Shown: positions 1 through 8,730 of the stretch, one piece after another
How positions within the stretch are numbered: position 1 is the stretch's first letter
Layout: every line of letters starts with the position of its first letter
DNA from: Leucobacter sp. Psy1
Lineage (GTDB): Bacteria > Actinomycetota > Actinomycetes > Actinomycetales > Microbacteriaceae
Length of the DNA stretch: 64,000 bases
Direction: 5' to 3'
Assembly (NCBI RefSeq): GCF_020096995.1
Contig: NZ_CP083692.1
Coordinates: forward strand, 2,294,001-2,358,000
Position numbers and translations under genes: made by a program
Notes under the pieces: model-generated
What the model was told of the DNA's origin: nothing
Seen by the model: the letters and a program-made list of their open reading frames with translations, nothing else
Database searches by the model: none

Positions 1-2
1 GG

Positions 3-155
3 AGCCGGACCGCACTCCACGTGCACTGGCTGACCGACACCCTCGCCGGGGCACTCCTCGGCATCGCGGTCGCGCTCATCGCGCGCCGGATCGCGATCAG
101 GCCCAGGCTCAGGGGCGGCATCATGACCTCGCGCCCCGGCACCCGGACGAGGTGA
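3..155 (+). CDS. PAP2-family phosphatase, C-terminal end (partial)
   Basis: This is the last 50 codons of a gene that begins before the window. The reading frame contains an SR-x4-H-x-HW-x2-D-x3-G pattern (SRTALHVHWLTDTLAG), which fits the last conserved phosphatase motif of the PAP2 (type 2 phosphatidic acid phosphatase) superfamily, where the Arg, His and Asp help form the active site. A hydrophobic stretch (LLGIAVALIA) and a basic tail follow, consistent with a final membrane helix. PAP2 enzymes are membrane proteins that dephosphorylate lipid or polyprenyl phosphates; the substrate here cannot be told. The next gene starts 32 bp downstream on the same strand. Confidence 0.7.
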   Translation, partial: SRTALHVHWLTDTLAGALLGIAVALIARRIAIRPRLRGGIMTSRPGTRTR

Positions 156-187
156 GCCATGTCGGTGGTCGCGCGTAGGCTGAGAGC

Positions 188-1039
188 GTGACTCTCCCCC
201 TCACCACCACCCTCTCCTCAGGACTCACCGCCCGAGTCGAAGAGGACCGCTGGGTGCCAGGAGCCGTGCAGCTCGTGATCGATGGCACCCCGCAGTCGCA
301 CGTGAACCTCCACGACAACTCCGACCTCTTCTTCGAGTACATCAGGCGCATCGGCCACGTCATCGACCTCTGCAGGCCCCCAGGCAGTCCGATCTCAGCC
401 CTGCACCTCGGCGGTGGCGCGTTCACGCTGCCCCGCTACATCGAGGCCACGCGGCCTGGCAGCCGCCAGCAGGTGATCGAGCTCGAGGGCGACCTCGTCG
501 ACCTCGTGCGCGAGGCGGCACCGCTGCCGAAACAGGCGAGCATCCGCGTGCGACGCGGTGACGCCCGCGACGTGCTCGGACGCTTGCCGGCCGGCATGCA
601 CGGCGCGATGGATCTCGTCGTCGTCGACATCTTCGCGGGCGCGCAGACGCCGGCACACGTGTCGAGCCGCGAGTTCTACGCACTCATCGCACCCCTCCTC
701 TCCCCCGACGGCGTGGTCGTCGTGAACGCTGCGGACGGGGCTGGCATGCGGTTCGTGCGGGGCCAGGCAGCAACGCTCGACGCGCTCTTCCCCGCCGTCG
801 CCGCGATCGGTGAACCGCAGGTGCTCAAGGGGCGCCGGTTCGGCAACGTGATCCTCGTCGCTGGCGCGAGCGGGGCGGCATGGGAATGGCTGCCCCGGCT
901 TCTCGCCAGCGGACCGCACCCCGCACGCCAGCTCATCGGCGACGAGTTCGCCGATTTCATTCGCGGCGCCTCGCCGGTCACCGATGCCACGGCCGTCGAC
1001 TCCCCCCTCCCCGCGCGATCACTCTTCGACCAGGGCTGA
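188..1039 (+). CDS. Spermidine synthase-like SAM-dependent protein
   Basis: A 283-residue protein with a class I methyltransferase/spermidine-synthase fold. The glycine-rich SAM-type motif LHLGGGAFTLPRY lies near residues 73-85, followed by an acidic strand (VIELEGDLVD) and the VVVDIFAGAQTP segment where polyamine synthases carry their catalytic region. Actinobacteria often have such proteins of unproven polyamine activity ('fused MFS/spermidine synthase' and related families), so the true reaction is uncertain. The start is a GTG. The SprT-like gene follows after 3 bp, so the two are probably co-transcribed. Confidence 0.75.
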   Translation: MTLPLTTTLSSGLTARVEEDRWVPGAVQLVIDGTPQSHVNLHDNSDLFFEYIRRIGHVIDLCRPPGSPISALHLGGGAFTLPRYIEATRPGSRQQVIELEGDLVDLVREAAPLPKQASIRVRRGDARDVLGRLPAGMHGAMDLVVVDIFAGAQTPAHVSSREFYALIAPLLSPDGVVVVNAADGAGMRFVRGQAATLDALFPAVAAIGEPQVLKGRRFGNVILVAGASGAAWEWLPRLLASGPHPARQLIGDEFADFIRGASPVTDATAVDSPLPARSLFDQG

Positions 1040-1042
1040 AGT

Positions 1043-1501
1043 ATGGCCGACCTCGAACGCGTCCGAATCTGGGCCGATGCCCTGATACGTATGCACCTCG
1101 ACCCCGCACGCTGGTCGTTCCGCTTCGACACGGCGAAGCGCCGAGCCGGACTCTGCAACTTCACCGAACACCGCATCTCGGTCTCCCGCTATCTCGCCTC
1201 GCGGTGGGAGGACGACGAGATCTACCAGGTCCTCCTCCACGAGGTCGCCCACGCGATGGCCGGGCCGACGGCTGGGCACGGGCCGCAGTGGAAGCGCATG
1301 GCCGCCGATATCGGCTACGTCGGTGGGCGGACGCACGACGGCGAGATCGCGAAGGAACTCGCCCCGTGGGTGGGCACCTGCGCCGCCGGACACGAGCACG
1401 TCCGATTCCGACGTCCGACCCGACCGCTCTCGTGCGGGTCCTGCGCCAGGGGATACTCCGAGGCCCACCGCATCGAGTGGCGTCGGCGGACCATCTCATG
1501 A
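1043..1501 (+). CDS. SprT-like zinc metalloprotease domain protein
   Basis: A 152-residue protein whose core is LLHEVAHAM, an HExxH zincin motif near residues 70-74, followed by a third histidine in TAGHGPQWK, the usual SprT layout. Three cysteines lie C-terminally: one in a CAAGH segment and two in SCGSC. With the nearby histidines these could form a small zinc ribbon, as in the SprT/Spartan family. Family members act on proteins or DNA-protein crosslinks, but bacterial SprT is poorly characterised, so the role is not assigned. Its stop overlaps the start of the TauE/SafE gene (ATGA), which suggests translational coupling. Confidence 0.8.
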   Translation: MADLERVRIWADALIRMHLDPARWSFRFDTAKRRAGLCNFTEHRISVSRYLASRWEDDEIYQVLLHEVAHAMAGPTAGHGPQWKRMAADIGYVGGRTHDGEIAKELAPWVGTCAAGHEHVRFRRPTRPLSCGSCARGYSEAHRIEWRRRTIS

Positions 1502-2247
1502 CGGGCCTGCTGCCCGAGTTCACTCCGCTGGCATGGGCTCTGCTCGCCGTCGCCGCCCTCATCGTCGGCCTCTCGAAGTCGTCGATGCCCGGAGCCAACA
1601 CCATCTCGATCGCGATCTTCGCCTCGCTGATGCCCGCGAAGGAGTCGACCGGCGCCCTGCTGCTCCTGCTGATCGTCGGCGACCTCGTCGCCCTCTCGAT
1701 GTACCGGCAGCACGCGGACTGGCGCGCACTTCTCAGACTCGCACCGGCAGTGCTCGTCGGACTGCTGGCCGGTGTCGTGTTCCTCGCTCTCGTCGACGAT
1801 GCCTGGGTGCGCCGCGTCATCGGCGTCGTCCTGCTCGTGCTCGTCGCCATCACGATCTGGCGGCGTGCAACGCGGCGCGGCAGCAGCGAGGTCGGGCTCT
1901 TCGGCCGCCTCTCCTACGGATCCCTCGGGGGCTTCACCACGATGGTCGCGAACGCGGGAGGACCGGTGATGTCGATGTACTTCCTCGCCGCCCGCATGCC
2001 GGTGCAGACCTTTCTCGGAACCGCCGCCTGGTTCTTCGCGATCATCAACCTCACGAAGGTGCCGTTCTCCATCGGACTCGGCCTGATCACCCCTGGCACG
2101 CTGCTCATGGACCTGCTGCTCGTCCCCGCGCTGCTCGTCGGGGCGCTGTGCGGTCGTTGGATCGCCGGCCGCATTTCGCAGCGTCTCTTCGAGCGGGCAG
2201 TGCTGGCGTTGACGGTACTCGGGGCGCTGTACCTCATCGTGTCGTAG
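1498..2247 (+). CDS. TauE/SafE family sulfite/anion exporter
   Basis: A 249-residue polytopic membrane protein with about seven or eight hydrophobic segments. The N-terminal half contains the family's VGLSKSSMPG signature and the C-terminal half has GGFTTMVANAGGPVMSMYFL, the second inverted copy of the TauE/SafE repeat. Family members export sulfite, sulfoacetate or other small anions. The ATG overlaps the stop of the SprT-like gene. A second TauE/SafE gene lies at 15783-16553, next to a DASS anion transporter. The substrate cannot be inferred from this context. Confidence 0.88.
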   Translation: MTGLLPEFTPLAWALLAVAALIVGLSKSSMPGANTISIAIFASLMPAKESTGALLLLLIVGDLVALSMYRQHADWRALLRLAPAVLVGLLAGVVFLALVDDAWVRRVIGVVLLVLVAITIWRRATRRGSSEVGLFGRLSYGSLGGFTTMVANAGGPVMSMYFLAARMPVQTFLGTAAWFFAIINLTKVPFSIGLGLITPGTLLMDLLLVPALLVGALCGRWIAGRISQRLFERAVLALTVLGALYLIVS

Positions 2248-2255
2248 CGCGGACA

Positions 2256-2300
2256 CGCGTGAGGGGTGCGGGCGCGCTATGCTCCGACACCCCTCACGCG
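2256..2300. terminator. Inverted repeat between convergent genes, probable bidirectional terminator
   Basis: A 13-bp perfect inverted repeat (CGCGTGAGGGGTG at 2256-2268 and CACCCCTCACGCG at 2288-2300) separated by 19 nt. It sits exactly between the stop of the TauE/SafE gene and the stop of the convergent Nramp gene. There is no clear T tract, as is common for GC-rich actinobacterial terminators. Confidence 0.6.
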
Positions 2301-2315
2301 CACCGAGACCGGCCG

Positions 2316-3608
2316 CTACCCGCCGAAGAGCGGGGCCACCGCCTTCACGAGCTCGCTGATGCCGAGGGCGAGGAACAGTGCTGCCGTGACCCCGAGCGCG
2401 ATGTTGGTGTGGAGCTTGTTCCGCCACTCCTTCGGGATCCGCTTGCCGTTGAGGAGTCCCAGCAGCGTGAGCGCGAGGAACGGCATGAACAGCGACCCGA
2501 GCACGCCGTACGCGAGGATCAGCGCGATCGGCCGATCCAGCAGGAAGAGGATCATGGGCGGGAAGGTCAACCAGAGCACGTAGAACTTGAAGTACTTGCC
2601 GCCCACGCGGGTATCGGGGTGGCCCGACTCCTTCTTCCGCATGTTGCCCCAGAAGTCGGCGAACATGAGTGAAACGCCGTTCCACACGCCGATGATCGAC
2701 GAGAACGAGGCCGCCCAGAAGCCGATGAGGAAGCCCACACCGACCACGTCGCCGTAACGCTCCTTCAGCACGTCGGTGAGGTCGAGCAGACCGGCGTCTC
2801 CCGCCGAGAGCACCACACCTGCGGAACGGACGACCTCGGCGCCGACGATGAGCATCGCGATGACGAAGATGCCGGTGATGACGTAGGCCATCGAGTTGTC
2901 GATGCGCATGACCCGCATCCACTTCGGGGTCGCCCACCCCTTCTCGCGGAGCCAGTAGCCGTATGCCGCAAGGGTGATGGTGCCGCCCACGCCGCCGGCG
3001 AGTGCGAGCGTGTAGACGACGCCGCCCTCGGGGATCATCGGGACGAGGCCTGCGAACATCTCGGGGATGTTCGGCACTGCGATCACGGCGAGACCGACGA
3101 CCGTGACGAACATGATGCCGACGAAGACCGCCGTCACTTTCTCGAAGAAGGCGTACTTGCCAAACCAGATCATCGTGAAGCCCGCGAGGCCCATGAAGAC
3201 GGCCCAGATCTTCAGATCGATTGCCGGGAAGAGCGCCGCCAGCGGCATGGCTGCCGAGCTCATCGCCGTCGCACCGTAGACGAAGCCCCAGATCATGATG
3301 TAAGGACCGAAGTACCAGGTGGTCCACTTGCCGAGCGAGCGCCAGCCCTGGAAGATCGTCTTCCCCGTCGCGAGCGTGAAGCGGCCCGCGCCCTCGACGA
3401 GCACGATCTTCAGGAAGACGCCGAGAATCACCGCCCAGAGGAGCCCATACCCGTACAGGCTGCCGGCGACGAGCGTCGCCACCATGTCTGCCGCGCCAAC
3501 GCCGGTGGCCGCGACGACGAGGCCGGGCCCCACGACTTTCCACTTCGGCTTGCCGCCGCTCTCGATACCTTCGTTTCCGACGAACTGCGTCGGCTCGGAC
3601 TGCTTCAT
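2316..3608 (-). CDS. Nramp-family divalent metal transporter, atypical subgroup
   Basis: A membrane protein of about 430 residues with roughly 11 hydrophobic segments. GPGLVVAATGVGAADMVATL near the N-terminus aligns with the first Nramp helix, but the hallmark DPGN metal-binding motif is replaced by GVGAAD. The helix-6 MPH motif is not visible either (GGTITLAAYGYWLREKGW stands in that region). It therefore belongs to the Nramp-related group with unknown substrate. The start is uncertain: ATG at 3608 (11 nt after an AAAGGAG) and ATG at 3617 (2 nt after it) are both possible, as are upstream starts at 3662 and 3674. It is transcribed away from the two-component operon. Confidence 0.8.
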   Translation of the reverse strand: MKQSEPTQFVGNEGIESGGKPKWKVVGPGLVVAATGVGAADMVATLVAGSLYGYGLLWAVILGVFLKIVLVEGAGRFTLATGKTIFQGWRSLGKWTTWYFGPYIMIWGFVYGATAMSSAAMPLAALFPAIDLKIWAVFMGLAGFTMIWFGKYAFFEKVTAVFVGIMFVTVVGLAVIAVPNIPEMFAGLVPMIPEGGVVYTLALAGGVGGTITLAAYGYWLREKGWATPKWMRVMRIDNSMAYVITGIFVIAMLIVGAEVVRSAGVVLSAGDAGLLDLTDVLKERYGDVVGVGFLIGFWAASFSSIIGVWNGVSLMFADFWGNMRKKESGHPDTRVGGKYFKFYVLWLTFPPMILFLLDRPIALILAYGVLGSLFMPFLALTLLGLLNGKRIPKEWRNKLHTNIALGVTAALFLALGISELVKAVAPLFGG

Positions 3609-3713
3609 CGCGCCCATGACTCCTTTGTCTTCGGTGTCGCCCGAACGCGCGGTTCGGGCCATGTGCCGTTCCACCGTACGACCGCCGAGTCGAGGTGCGA
3701 AGCCGCGCGGCCA

Positions 3714-3730
3714 CTCTTAACACTCTCTTA
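3714..3730. promoter_or_regulatory. Direct-repeat CTCTTA pair, possible OmpR-family response-regulator box
   Basis: Two identical CTCTTA hexamers (3714-3719 and 3725-3730) lie 11 bp apart start to start, one helical turn, about 75 bp upstream of the response-regulator gene and between it and the divergent Nramp gene. Tandem direct repeats with this spacing are typical of OmpR/PhoB-type operators. Autoregulation, or control of the Nramp gene, is inference. Confidence 0.35.
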
Positions 3731-3805
3731 GGAATCGTGCAGGTGCACCCCGTTGATGCACCCGCGTGCGCGGGCGGGGCACGCCCTGGCGCTACGCTGA
3801 TACCC

Positions 3806-4471
3806 ATGGATCTGCTCATCGTCGAAGACGACGACTCGATGGCAGCCGCTCTCGGAGACGCGTTGCGCGCCGCCGGTCACGCAGCGGTGCGCGTCGACCG
3901 CGGTGCCGACGCTCTGCTGCGTCACCACGAGGGCGACATGATCCTGCTCGACCTCGGGCTGCCCGACATGGATGGACTCGAGGCGCTGCGCAAACTGCGT
4001 CAGGTAACGGAGAAACCCGTCCTGATTCTGACGGCTCGCGACGACGAGCGCAGCGTGGTGCGGGGACTGCGCCTCGGCGCCGACGACTACCTCGTGAAGC
4101 CGATCCGGCTCTTCGAGCTGCTCGCGCGCATCGAGACCGTCGCCAGGCGCGTTCCCTCCGCGGTTCCCGAGCGGCGAGAGATCGTCGCGGGTGATCTCAC
4201 CATGGACCTCGACGGGCGAAGCGCTCACCTGTCCGAGCGCGAGCTCGGCCTCACCGCCAAGGAGTTCGATCTGCTGGCGGTCCTCGCCGAGCGCGCGGGC
4301 TCCGTGGTGACGCGCGAGCAGATCCTCGACACCCTCTGGGGCGACGCCTTCGCCGCGGTCTCGCGTTCGCTCGACGTCCACTTGAGCGGCCTGCGATCCA
4401 AGCTCGATCGCCCCGGGTGCATCGTGAACGTGCGAGGCGTCGGGTACCGCTTCGAACCGGGAACCCCGTGA
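3806..4471 (+). CDS. OmpR/PhoB-type response regulator
   Basis: A 221-residue two-domain regulator. The receiver domain begins MDLLIVEDDDSM and shows the acidic pocket (EDD near residues 7-9), the phosphoacceptor aspartate in MILLDLGLPDMDG (about residue 50), and the LTARDD and LVKPI segments with the conserved Thr and Lys. The C-terminal winged helix includes LTAKEFDLLAVLAERAGSVV and ends with RGVGYRFE, typical of OmpR family DNA-binding domains. The start is the ATG preceding this receiver domain. Its stop overlaps the GTG start of the sensor kinase, so the two are a coupled pair. Confidence 0.93.
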   Translation: MDLLIVEDDDSMAAALGDALRAAGHAAVRVDRGADALLRHHEGDMILLDLGLPDMDGLEALRKLRQVTEKPVLILTARDDERSVVRGLRLGADDYLVKPIRLFELLARIETVARRVPSAVPERREIVAGDLTMDLDGRSAHLSERELGLTAKEFDLLAVLAERAGSVVTREQILDTLWGDAFAAVSRSLDVHLSGLRSKLDRPGCIVNVRGVGYRFEPGTP

Positions 4472-5919
4472 AACTGCGCGTGCTCGGGCTGCTGAGCGCC
4501 CTGCTCGCGCTGCTCGTCGCCCTCGTCTCACTCACCCTCGTGTTCGCCGCGAGCCGCGATGTCACCCGTGAGCTGCAGATCAACCGGGTCGCATCGCTGA
4601 ACCGATTCGTGGAGCTCGCGGCTCAAGCCGAGGCGGACGGCAGCACCGATCAACTCGACATCGAAATGCAGCGGTACTCCGACCTCTACGAAGAGGGGGT
4701 GATCGTGCGGATCGGCGACCGGCATCTCGTCTCGGGCGACCTGCACCCAGACGACCCGGGCGTCGCGGAGACGCTCCGTCGCGCCGCGATGAATCTGCCG
4801 CGCACCGAACTGCCGATGGTGACCCCGTGGAGCGCGGAGCAGGAGCTCATCGTCCGCCCATTCGGCACCTCCGGCCAGGTGCTCGGCGCCGTCGTGCTCG
4901 AAGTGGAAACGGATGACGCCAGAGCCGCGGTGCTGCAGCGCTGGCTGGCCGTCGTCCTCGTCGCCGTCGTCTCAGGCACCGCCCTGTTCCTGCTCGCCTG
5001 GCGGGTCACCGCCTGGATTCTCGGCCCTATCGGACGCCTCCAGACCGCCGTGCAGGATTTCGCGCAGACCGAGCGAGCCCGCGAGATCGAGGAGGGCGGA
5101 CCGCCAGAGCTCAGGCAGCTGCAGCGCGCATTCTCGGCGATGTCCGCGACGGTGACCGAGAGCCTGGAACAGCAGCGCCAGCTCATCGCCGAGACCTCCC
5201 ACCAACTCCGGAATCCCGTTGCAGCACTGCGTCTGCGGGTCGATACGCTCGCGATGGTGCCAGAGGAGAACCGCCCCGAGGCGCTGCGCACCGTGCAGCA
5301 CGAGCTCGAGCACGTCGAAGCGCTCCTCGCCGCGGTGCTCCGCGTCGCGAGCGCTGAGCACCGCGCCACGGAACGCGGAGCGCAGGGCCCCATCGATACC
5401 GCGGCGATCACGCAGCTGCCGGAAGTCGATCCCGTCGAGGTCGTCGCCGAAGAGCTCGAGCGGCTCGCTCCCCTGGTGGCGGCGCACGGCGCCCCCGTGC
5501 GGATCACCGGTGCCACCCGCGGAGAGATCTCGATGCGCTGCAATCGCGCCGACCTCGGGCAGATCGTCGGCGAACTCATCGAGAACGCCATGAAGTACGC
5601 GCCCGCAGCTCCGATCGACATCCACATCGTCGCCGAGGGTCGTCGCGCGACCCTCACCGTGCGGGATCACGGGGACGGACTCGCTCCCGATGAACTGGAG
5701 CAGGCAGGCTCGCGGTTCTGGCGGAGCGCCAAGCATCGGGGGATCGTCGGCACCGGCCTCGGCCTCGCCATCGTCGAACGGCTCGCAGCGGCCAATGCCG
5801 GGCGCTTCGCGCTTGCCACCGCGGACGGCGGCGGACTCCTCGCAACGTTGGAACTGCCGCGCCTCACCGCACCGATGAGTGACCCCGAGACGCGCCGCAC
5901 CCCCGAGGAGGAGGCGTGA
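4468..5919 (+). CDS. Sensor histidine kinase
   Basis: A 483-residue membrane kinase. It has an N-terminal helix (about residues 5-28), an extracytoplasmic sensor of about 130 residues, and a second helix around residues 155-180. A HAMP-like linker follows, then the dimerisation H-box ETSHQLRNPVAAL with the phosphorylated histidine. The ATPase domain has an N-box (LIENAMKYAP), VRDHGDGLAPDE and GTGLGLAIVERL. The organisation resembles TctE-type kinases. It overlaps the response regulator upstream and the TAXI lipoprotein gene downstream by 4 bp each, so all three should be translated from one message. The lipoprotein may be the ligand-binding partner. Confidence 0.92.
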   Translation: MKLRVLGLLSALLALLVALVSLTLVFAASRDVTRELQINRVASLNRFVELAAQAEADGSTDQLDIEMQRYSDLYEEGVIVRIGDRHLVSGDLHPDDPGVAETLRRAAMNLPRTELPMVTPWSAEQELIVRPFGTSGQVLGAVVLEVETDDARAAVLQRWLAVVLVAVVSGTALFLLAWRVTAWILGPIGRLQTAVQDFAQTERAREIEEGGPPELRQLQRAFSAMSATVTESLEQQRQLIAETSHQLRNPVAALRLRVDTLAMVPEENRPEALRTVQHELEHVEALLAAVLRVASAEHRATERGAQGPIDTAAITQLPEVDPVEVVAEELERLAPLVAAHGAPVRITGATRGEISMRCNRADLGQIVGELIENAMKYAPAAPIDIHIVAEGRRATLTVRDHGDGLAPDELEQAGSRFWRSAKHRGIVGTGLGLAIVERLAAANAGRFALATADGGGLLATLELPRLTAPMSDPETRRTPEEEA

Positions 5920-6896
5920 CATCACACGATAGCCGCCTCCTCGTGAGCCGCCGCGGCCTGCTCGGGCTCGCGGGTCTCGGTGCGCTCGGAGCCGCGGCCG
6001 CGTTCGGACTCTCCGGGTGCGTCGCCCGCCCTCCCGCGACGCGGCTCCGCGTCGCCGGAGGCGAGGCGGGCGGTCTCTATCAGGAGTTCGCGACGCTGCT
6101 CGCCGACGCACTCACCCGACACGACGTCGCCGAGCACTCCGAGGCGCTCGTCTCGGAGGCGAGCCGCGAGAACATCGAACTGATCGTCGCCGGCGAGGCC
6201 GACCTCGGTCTCGCCCTCCTCGACACCGTCGCCGCCTCCGATGAGGTCGCCGGAGGCGACGTCGTGGCAATCGGACGCATCTACCAGAACTACTTCCACT
6301 GCGTCGTGCGTCGCGACGGCCCCGTGCGCACCGTCGCCGATCTCTCAGGCCGAGTCGTCGCCACGGGTGCGCCCGGCTCAGGGACCCGGCTCACGGGTGG
6401 CCGGATACTCGAAGCTGCCGGGCTCACCGGCCCTGCCGCACCGTCGCAAGACCTGCGACTCGGACTCAACGACGGCCTCCAGGCGCTCGAGCGCGGCGAC
6501 GTCGACGCGATGATGATCTCAGGGGGCATCCCGATCGGCAGCATCACGGCGCTCAATGAGCGCCTCGGCCTCCGGCTGCTCGACCTCTCGAGCGTGCTCC
6601 CCGAGCTCCGACACCGGTACCCGGGCGTCTACGAGCAGGGCGTCGTCCCCGAGCACACCTACGCGGGCACGGACACCATCGGCACCGTGGGGGTCGCGAA
6701 CCTGCTCCTCTGCCGGCCGGACCTCGACGATCGCGTCGTCGCCGAAGTCGTGGAGCTGCTCATCGAGCACGCGGGTGCCCTCGTGCCCGCGTCGAGCGCC
6801 GGCATCCAGTTCCTCAGCCCCGAGACGCTCATCTCCACGGGCGGACAGCCGCTGCACCCCGCCGCAGCCGAGGCGTACCGGCGCTTCCACGGGTAG
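5916..6896 (+). CDS. TAXI-family (TRAP-type) solute-binding lipoprotein
   Basis: A 326-residue exported protein. The N-terminus has a twin-arginine-like start (SRRGLLGLAGLG), a hydrophobic stretch and a lipobox ending in LSGC, giving a predicted lipid-anchored cysteine near residue 35. The mature part has TAXI family features: GGEAGGLYQEFA near its start and ATGAPGSGTRLTGGRIL in the middle. TAXI proteins bind C4-dicarboxylates, glutamate or similar acids for TRAP transporters. No TRAP membrane subunit follows: the next gene is on the other strand. Its fusion to the two-component operon by a GTGA overlap suggests a sensing role. Confidence 0.85.
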   Translation: MTSHDSRLLVSRRGLLGLAGLGALGAAAAFGLSGCVARPPATRLRVAGGEAGGLYQEFATLLADALTRHDVAEHSEALVSEASRENIELIVAGEADLGLALLDTVAASDEVAGGDVVAIGRIYQNYFHCVVRRDGPVRTVADLSGRVVATGAPGSGTRLTGGRILEAAGLTGPAAPSQDLRLGLNDGLQALERGDVDAMMISGGIPIGSITALNERLGLRLLDLSSVLPELRHRYPGVYEQGVVPEHTYAGTDTIGTVGVANLLLCRPDLDDRVVAEVVELLIEHAGALVPASSAGIQFLSPETLISTGGQPLHPAAAEAYRRFHG

Positions 6897-6944
6897 GTGC
6901 GTCTCGGCTCAAAATCGAGCGGGCCCCGAGGGCGACGCGGCACT

Positions 6945-7802
6945 TCAGCCGAGCGCGGCGTCTCGACCGCTCTGGAACCGCACCAGCTCGTGGAGCGTGT
7001 CGAAGCGGGCGTCCCGCACCGTCGCGACATAGTTGCCGCAGTGATGATCGCGCTCGGGGTCGACGCGCTCCCCTGACCTGTAGGCCGTGTACTCCCCGCC
7101 TGCCTGCCTGAGGATGAAGGCGCTCGCCGCGACATCCCACGAGTTCGCTCCGAGGTTCAGCACGGCGTCGGCCCATCCCGCCGCGATGGCGCACATCGCG
7201 AGCGCCCCGCTGCCGATCGAGCGGACCGTGCCGTACTCCTCGGTCACCCGCCGGAACTGCTCCATCGCCGCGTCCGGCGCCCACACGAGATCTCGCGGCC
7301 AGGGGAAGTGCGAGAAGACGGTCGCCCGGGCAGGGGTTCCACGGCCGGCAGCATCGAGTCGCTGGTCGCCGTTCAGGGTCGCGCCATCCGCATCGGCCGC
7401 GAACATCTGATCGGCTACCGGATCGAAGACCACTCCGGCGACGATCCTCCCGTCGAGTTCGGCGCCGATGCAGACGCACCACATGGCGAGGCCGGTCGCG
7501 TACGCTGCCGTCCCGTCGATCGGGTCTACGTGCCAGACGAGGCGAGCATCCTCATCGCCGACGAGCCCGTATTCCTCCCCCAGCACGGCGGAGTCGGGGT
7601 GCCGGTCGAGCAGCACCTCCCGGATCGCCTCCTCGCTGCCGCGATCGTAGACGGTGACGAGGTCGTGATGGTCGGTCTTCTCGTGCGCGACGAGACCAGG
7701 CGCGCGGAACCCCTGCATCGCCACTGCCGCGCCTGCACGGGCCGCGACTTCGGCGGATCGGCGGAGCGCGGTGGACGCGTGGGCGGATGCTGCAACAGAC
7801 AC
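6945..7802 (-). CDS. Inositol monophosphatase-family phosphatase
   Basis: A 285-residue protein of the Mg2+-dependent FIG superfamily. The metal and catalytic motifs are GEEYG (about residue 76), HVDPIDGTAAYATG and, near the C-terminus, NSWDVAASAFILRQAGG. Family members hydrolyse inositol phosphate, histidinol phosphate, 3'-phosphoadenosine phosphate or sugar phosphates. The GTG start at 7802 was chosen because GAGGAG lies 7 nt upstream and conservation begins there. It follows the ABC transporter ATPase gene after 55 bp on the same strand, so its substrate may be derived from the imported solute. Confidence 0.82.
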   Translation of the reverse strand: MSVAASAHASTALRRSAEVAARAGAAVAMQGFRAPGLVAHEKTDHHDLVTVYDRGSEEAIREVLLDRHPDSAVLGEEYGLVGDEDARLVWHVDPIDGTAAYATGLAMWCVCIGAELDGRIVAGVVFDPVADQMFAADADGATLNGDQRLDAAGRGTPARATVFSHFPWPRDLVWAPDAAMEQFRRVTEEYGTVRSIGSGALAMCAIAAGWADAVLNLGANSWDVAASAFILRQAGGEYTAYRSGERVDPERDHHCGNYVATVRDARFDTLHELVRFQSGRDAALG

Positions 7803-7857
7803 GGACGAACTCCTCGCGATGGGGGACGGCACTCCGCCCGACGGTAGCAGCCCGAGT

Positions 7858-8730
7858 TCAGGACGAGGATCCGCCTCGCTGCTCCTCGATCTCGTGCAGC
7901 ACCTCAGAAGCGTCCTCCGACCCGGATTCCCGCAGCTCATGGACGAGCTGCTCGAGCTCCGCGCCGCCGGCCATCAGCCCGGTCAGCTCTGCGAGCGAGA
8001 TTTCGGACTTCTCGTGGTACCCGATGCTGCGCCCCCGCTTCAGCAGCAGGAATCGGTCCCCGACCGGGTAGGCGTGGTGCGGATTGTGCGTGATGAAGAT
8101 CACTCCCAGGCCGCGTTCACGCGCCTGGACGATGTACTTCAGGACGACCCCTGACTGCTTCACCCCGAGCGCGGCGGTCGGCTCGTCGAGGATCAGCACG
8201 CGTGCGCCGAAGTACACCGCGCGTGCGATCGCGACGCACTGCCGCTCGCCGCCCGAGAGGGTACCGATCGGCTGGTCGACGTCGCGCAGGTCGATCCCCA
8301 TGGCCTGCAGCTCATGCCTGGCGGTTCGCCGCATGAACTCGGTGTCGAGACGACGGAATGGTCCGCGGCCCTTCGTCACCTCGGACCCGAGGAAGAAGTT
8401 GCGCCAGACGGGCATGAGCGGCGCAACCGCGAGATCCTGGTAGACGGTGGCGATGCCACGATTCAGCGCGTCCCGGGGAGAGGCCAGCGCAACCGGCGTC
8501 CCGGAGATCTCGAACACTCCATCGTCGTGGGGGTGAAGGCCGGAGATGATCTTGATGAGCGTGGACTTCCCCGCCCCGTTGTCGCCGAGGACGCATAAGA
8601 CCTCGCCGGCGCCGACCGCGAGGCTCACGTCCTGGAGCGCGATCACGTTGCCGTACCGCTTACCGACGTTCCGGAGCTCGACCAGGGGGTCACTCGGAGC
8701 ACCGGAGTGCGCGAGATCTGCTGCGCTCAT
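7858..8730 (-). CDS. CUT2-type ABC transporter ATP-binding protein (single domain)
   Basis: A 290-residue ATPase with Walker [10 protein letters not shown] (about residue 49), the Q-loop YQDLAVAP, the ABC signature LSGGERQ, Walker B VLILDEPT and the switch histidine in FITHN. Most CUT2 sugar importers (RbsA type) use a duplicated ATPase of about 500 residues. This one has a single domain, as in FrcA-type systems, and so should act as a homodimer. The acidic, glutamate-rich tail (about 30 residues) is unusual. It overlaps the permease gene by 4 bp (ATGA). Confidence 0.88.
   Translation of the reverse strand: MSAADLAHSGAPSDPLVELRNVGKRYGNVIALQDVSLAVGAGEVLCVLGDNGAGKSTLIKIISGLHPHDDGVFEISGTPVALASPRDALNRGIATVYQDLAVAPLMPVWRNFFLGSEVTKGRGPFRRLDTEFMRRTARHELQAMGIDLRDVDQPIGTLSGGERQCVAIARAVYFGARVLILDEPTAALGVKQSGVVLKYIVQARERGLGVIFITHNPHHAYPVGDRFLLLKRGRSIGYHEKSEISLAELTGLMAGGAELEQLVHELRESGSEDASEVLHEIEEQRGGSSS

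Noticed and set aside
1315-3819. An 834-codon open frame on the minus strand across the SprT, TauE and Nramp genes
   Set aside because: It is antisense to two clear genes and out of frame with the real Nramp protein; its composition (Arg, His, Asp, Gly rich) is that of a GC-rich shadow frame.
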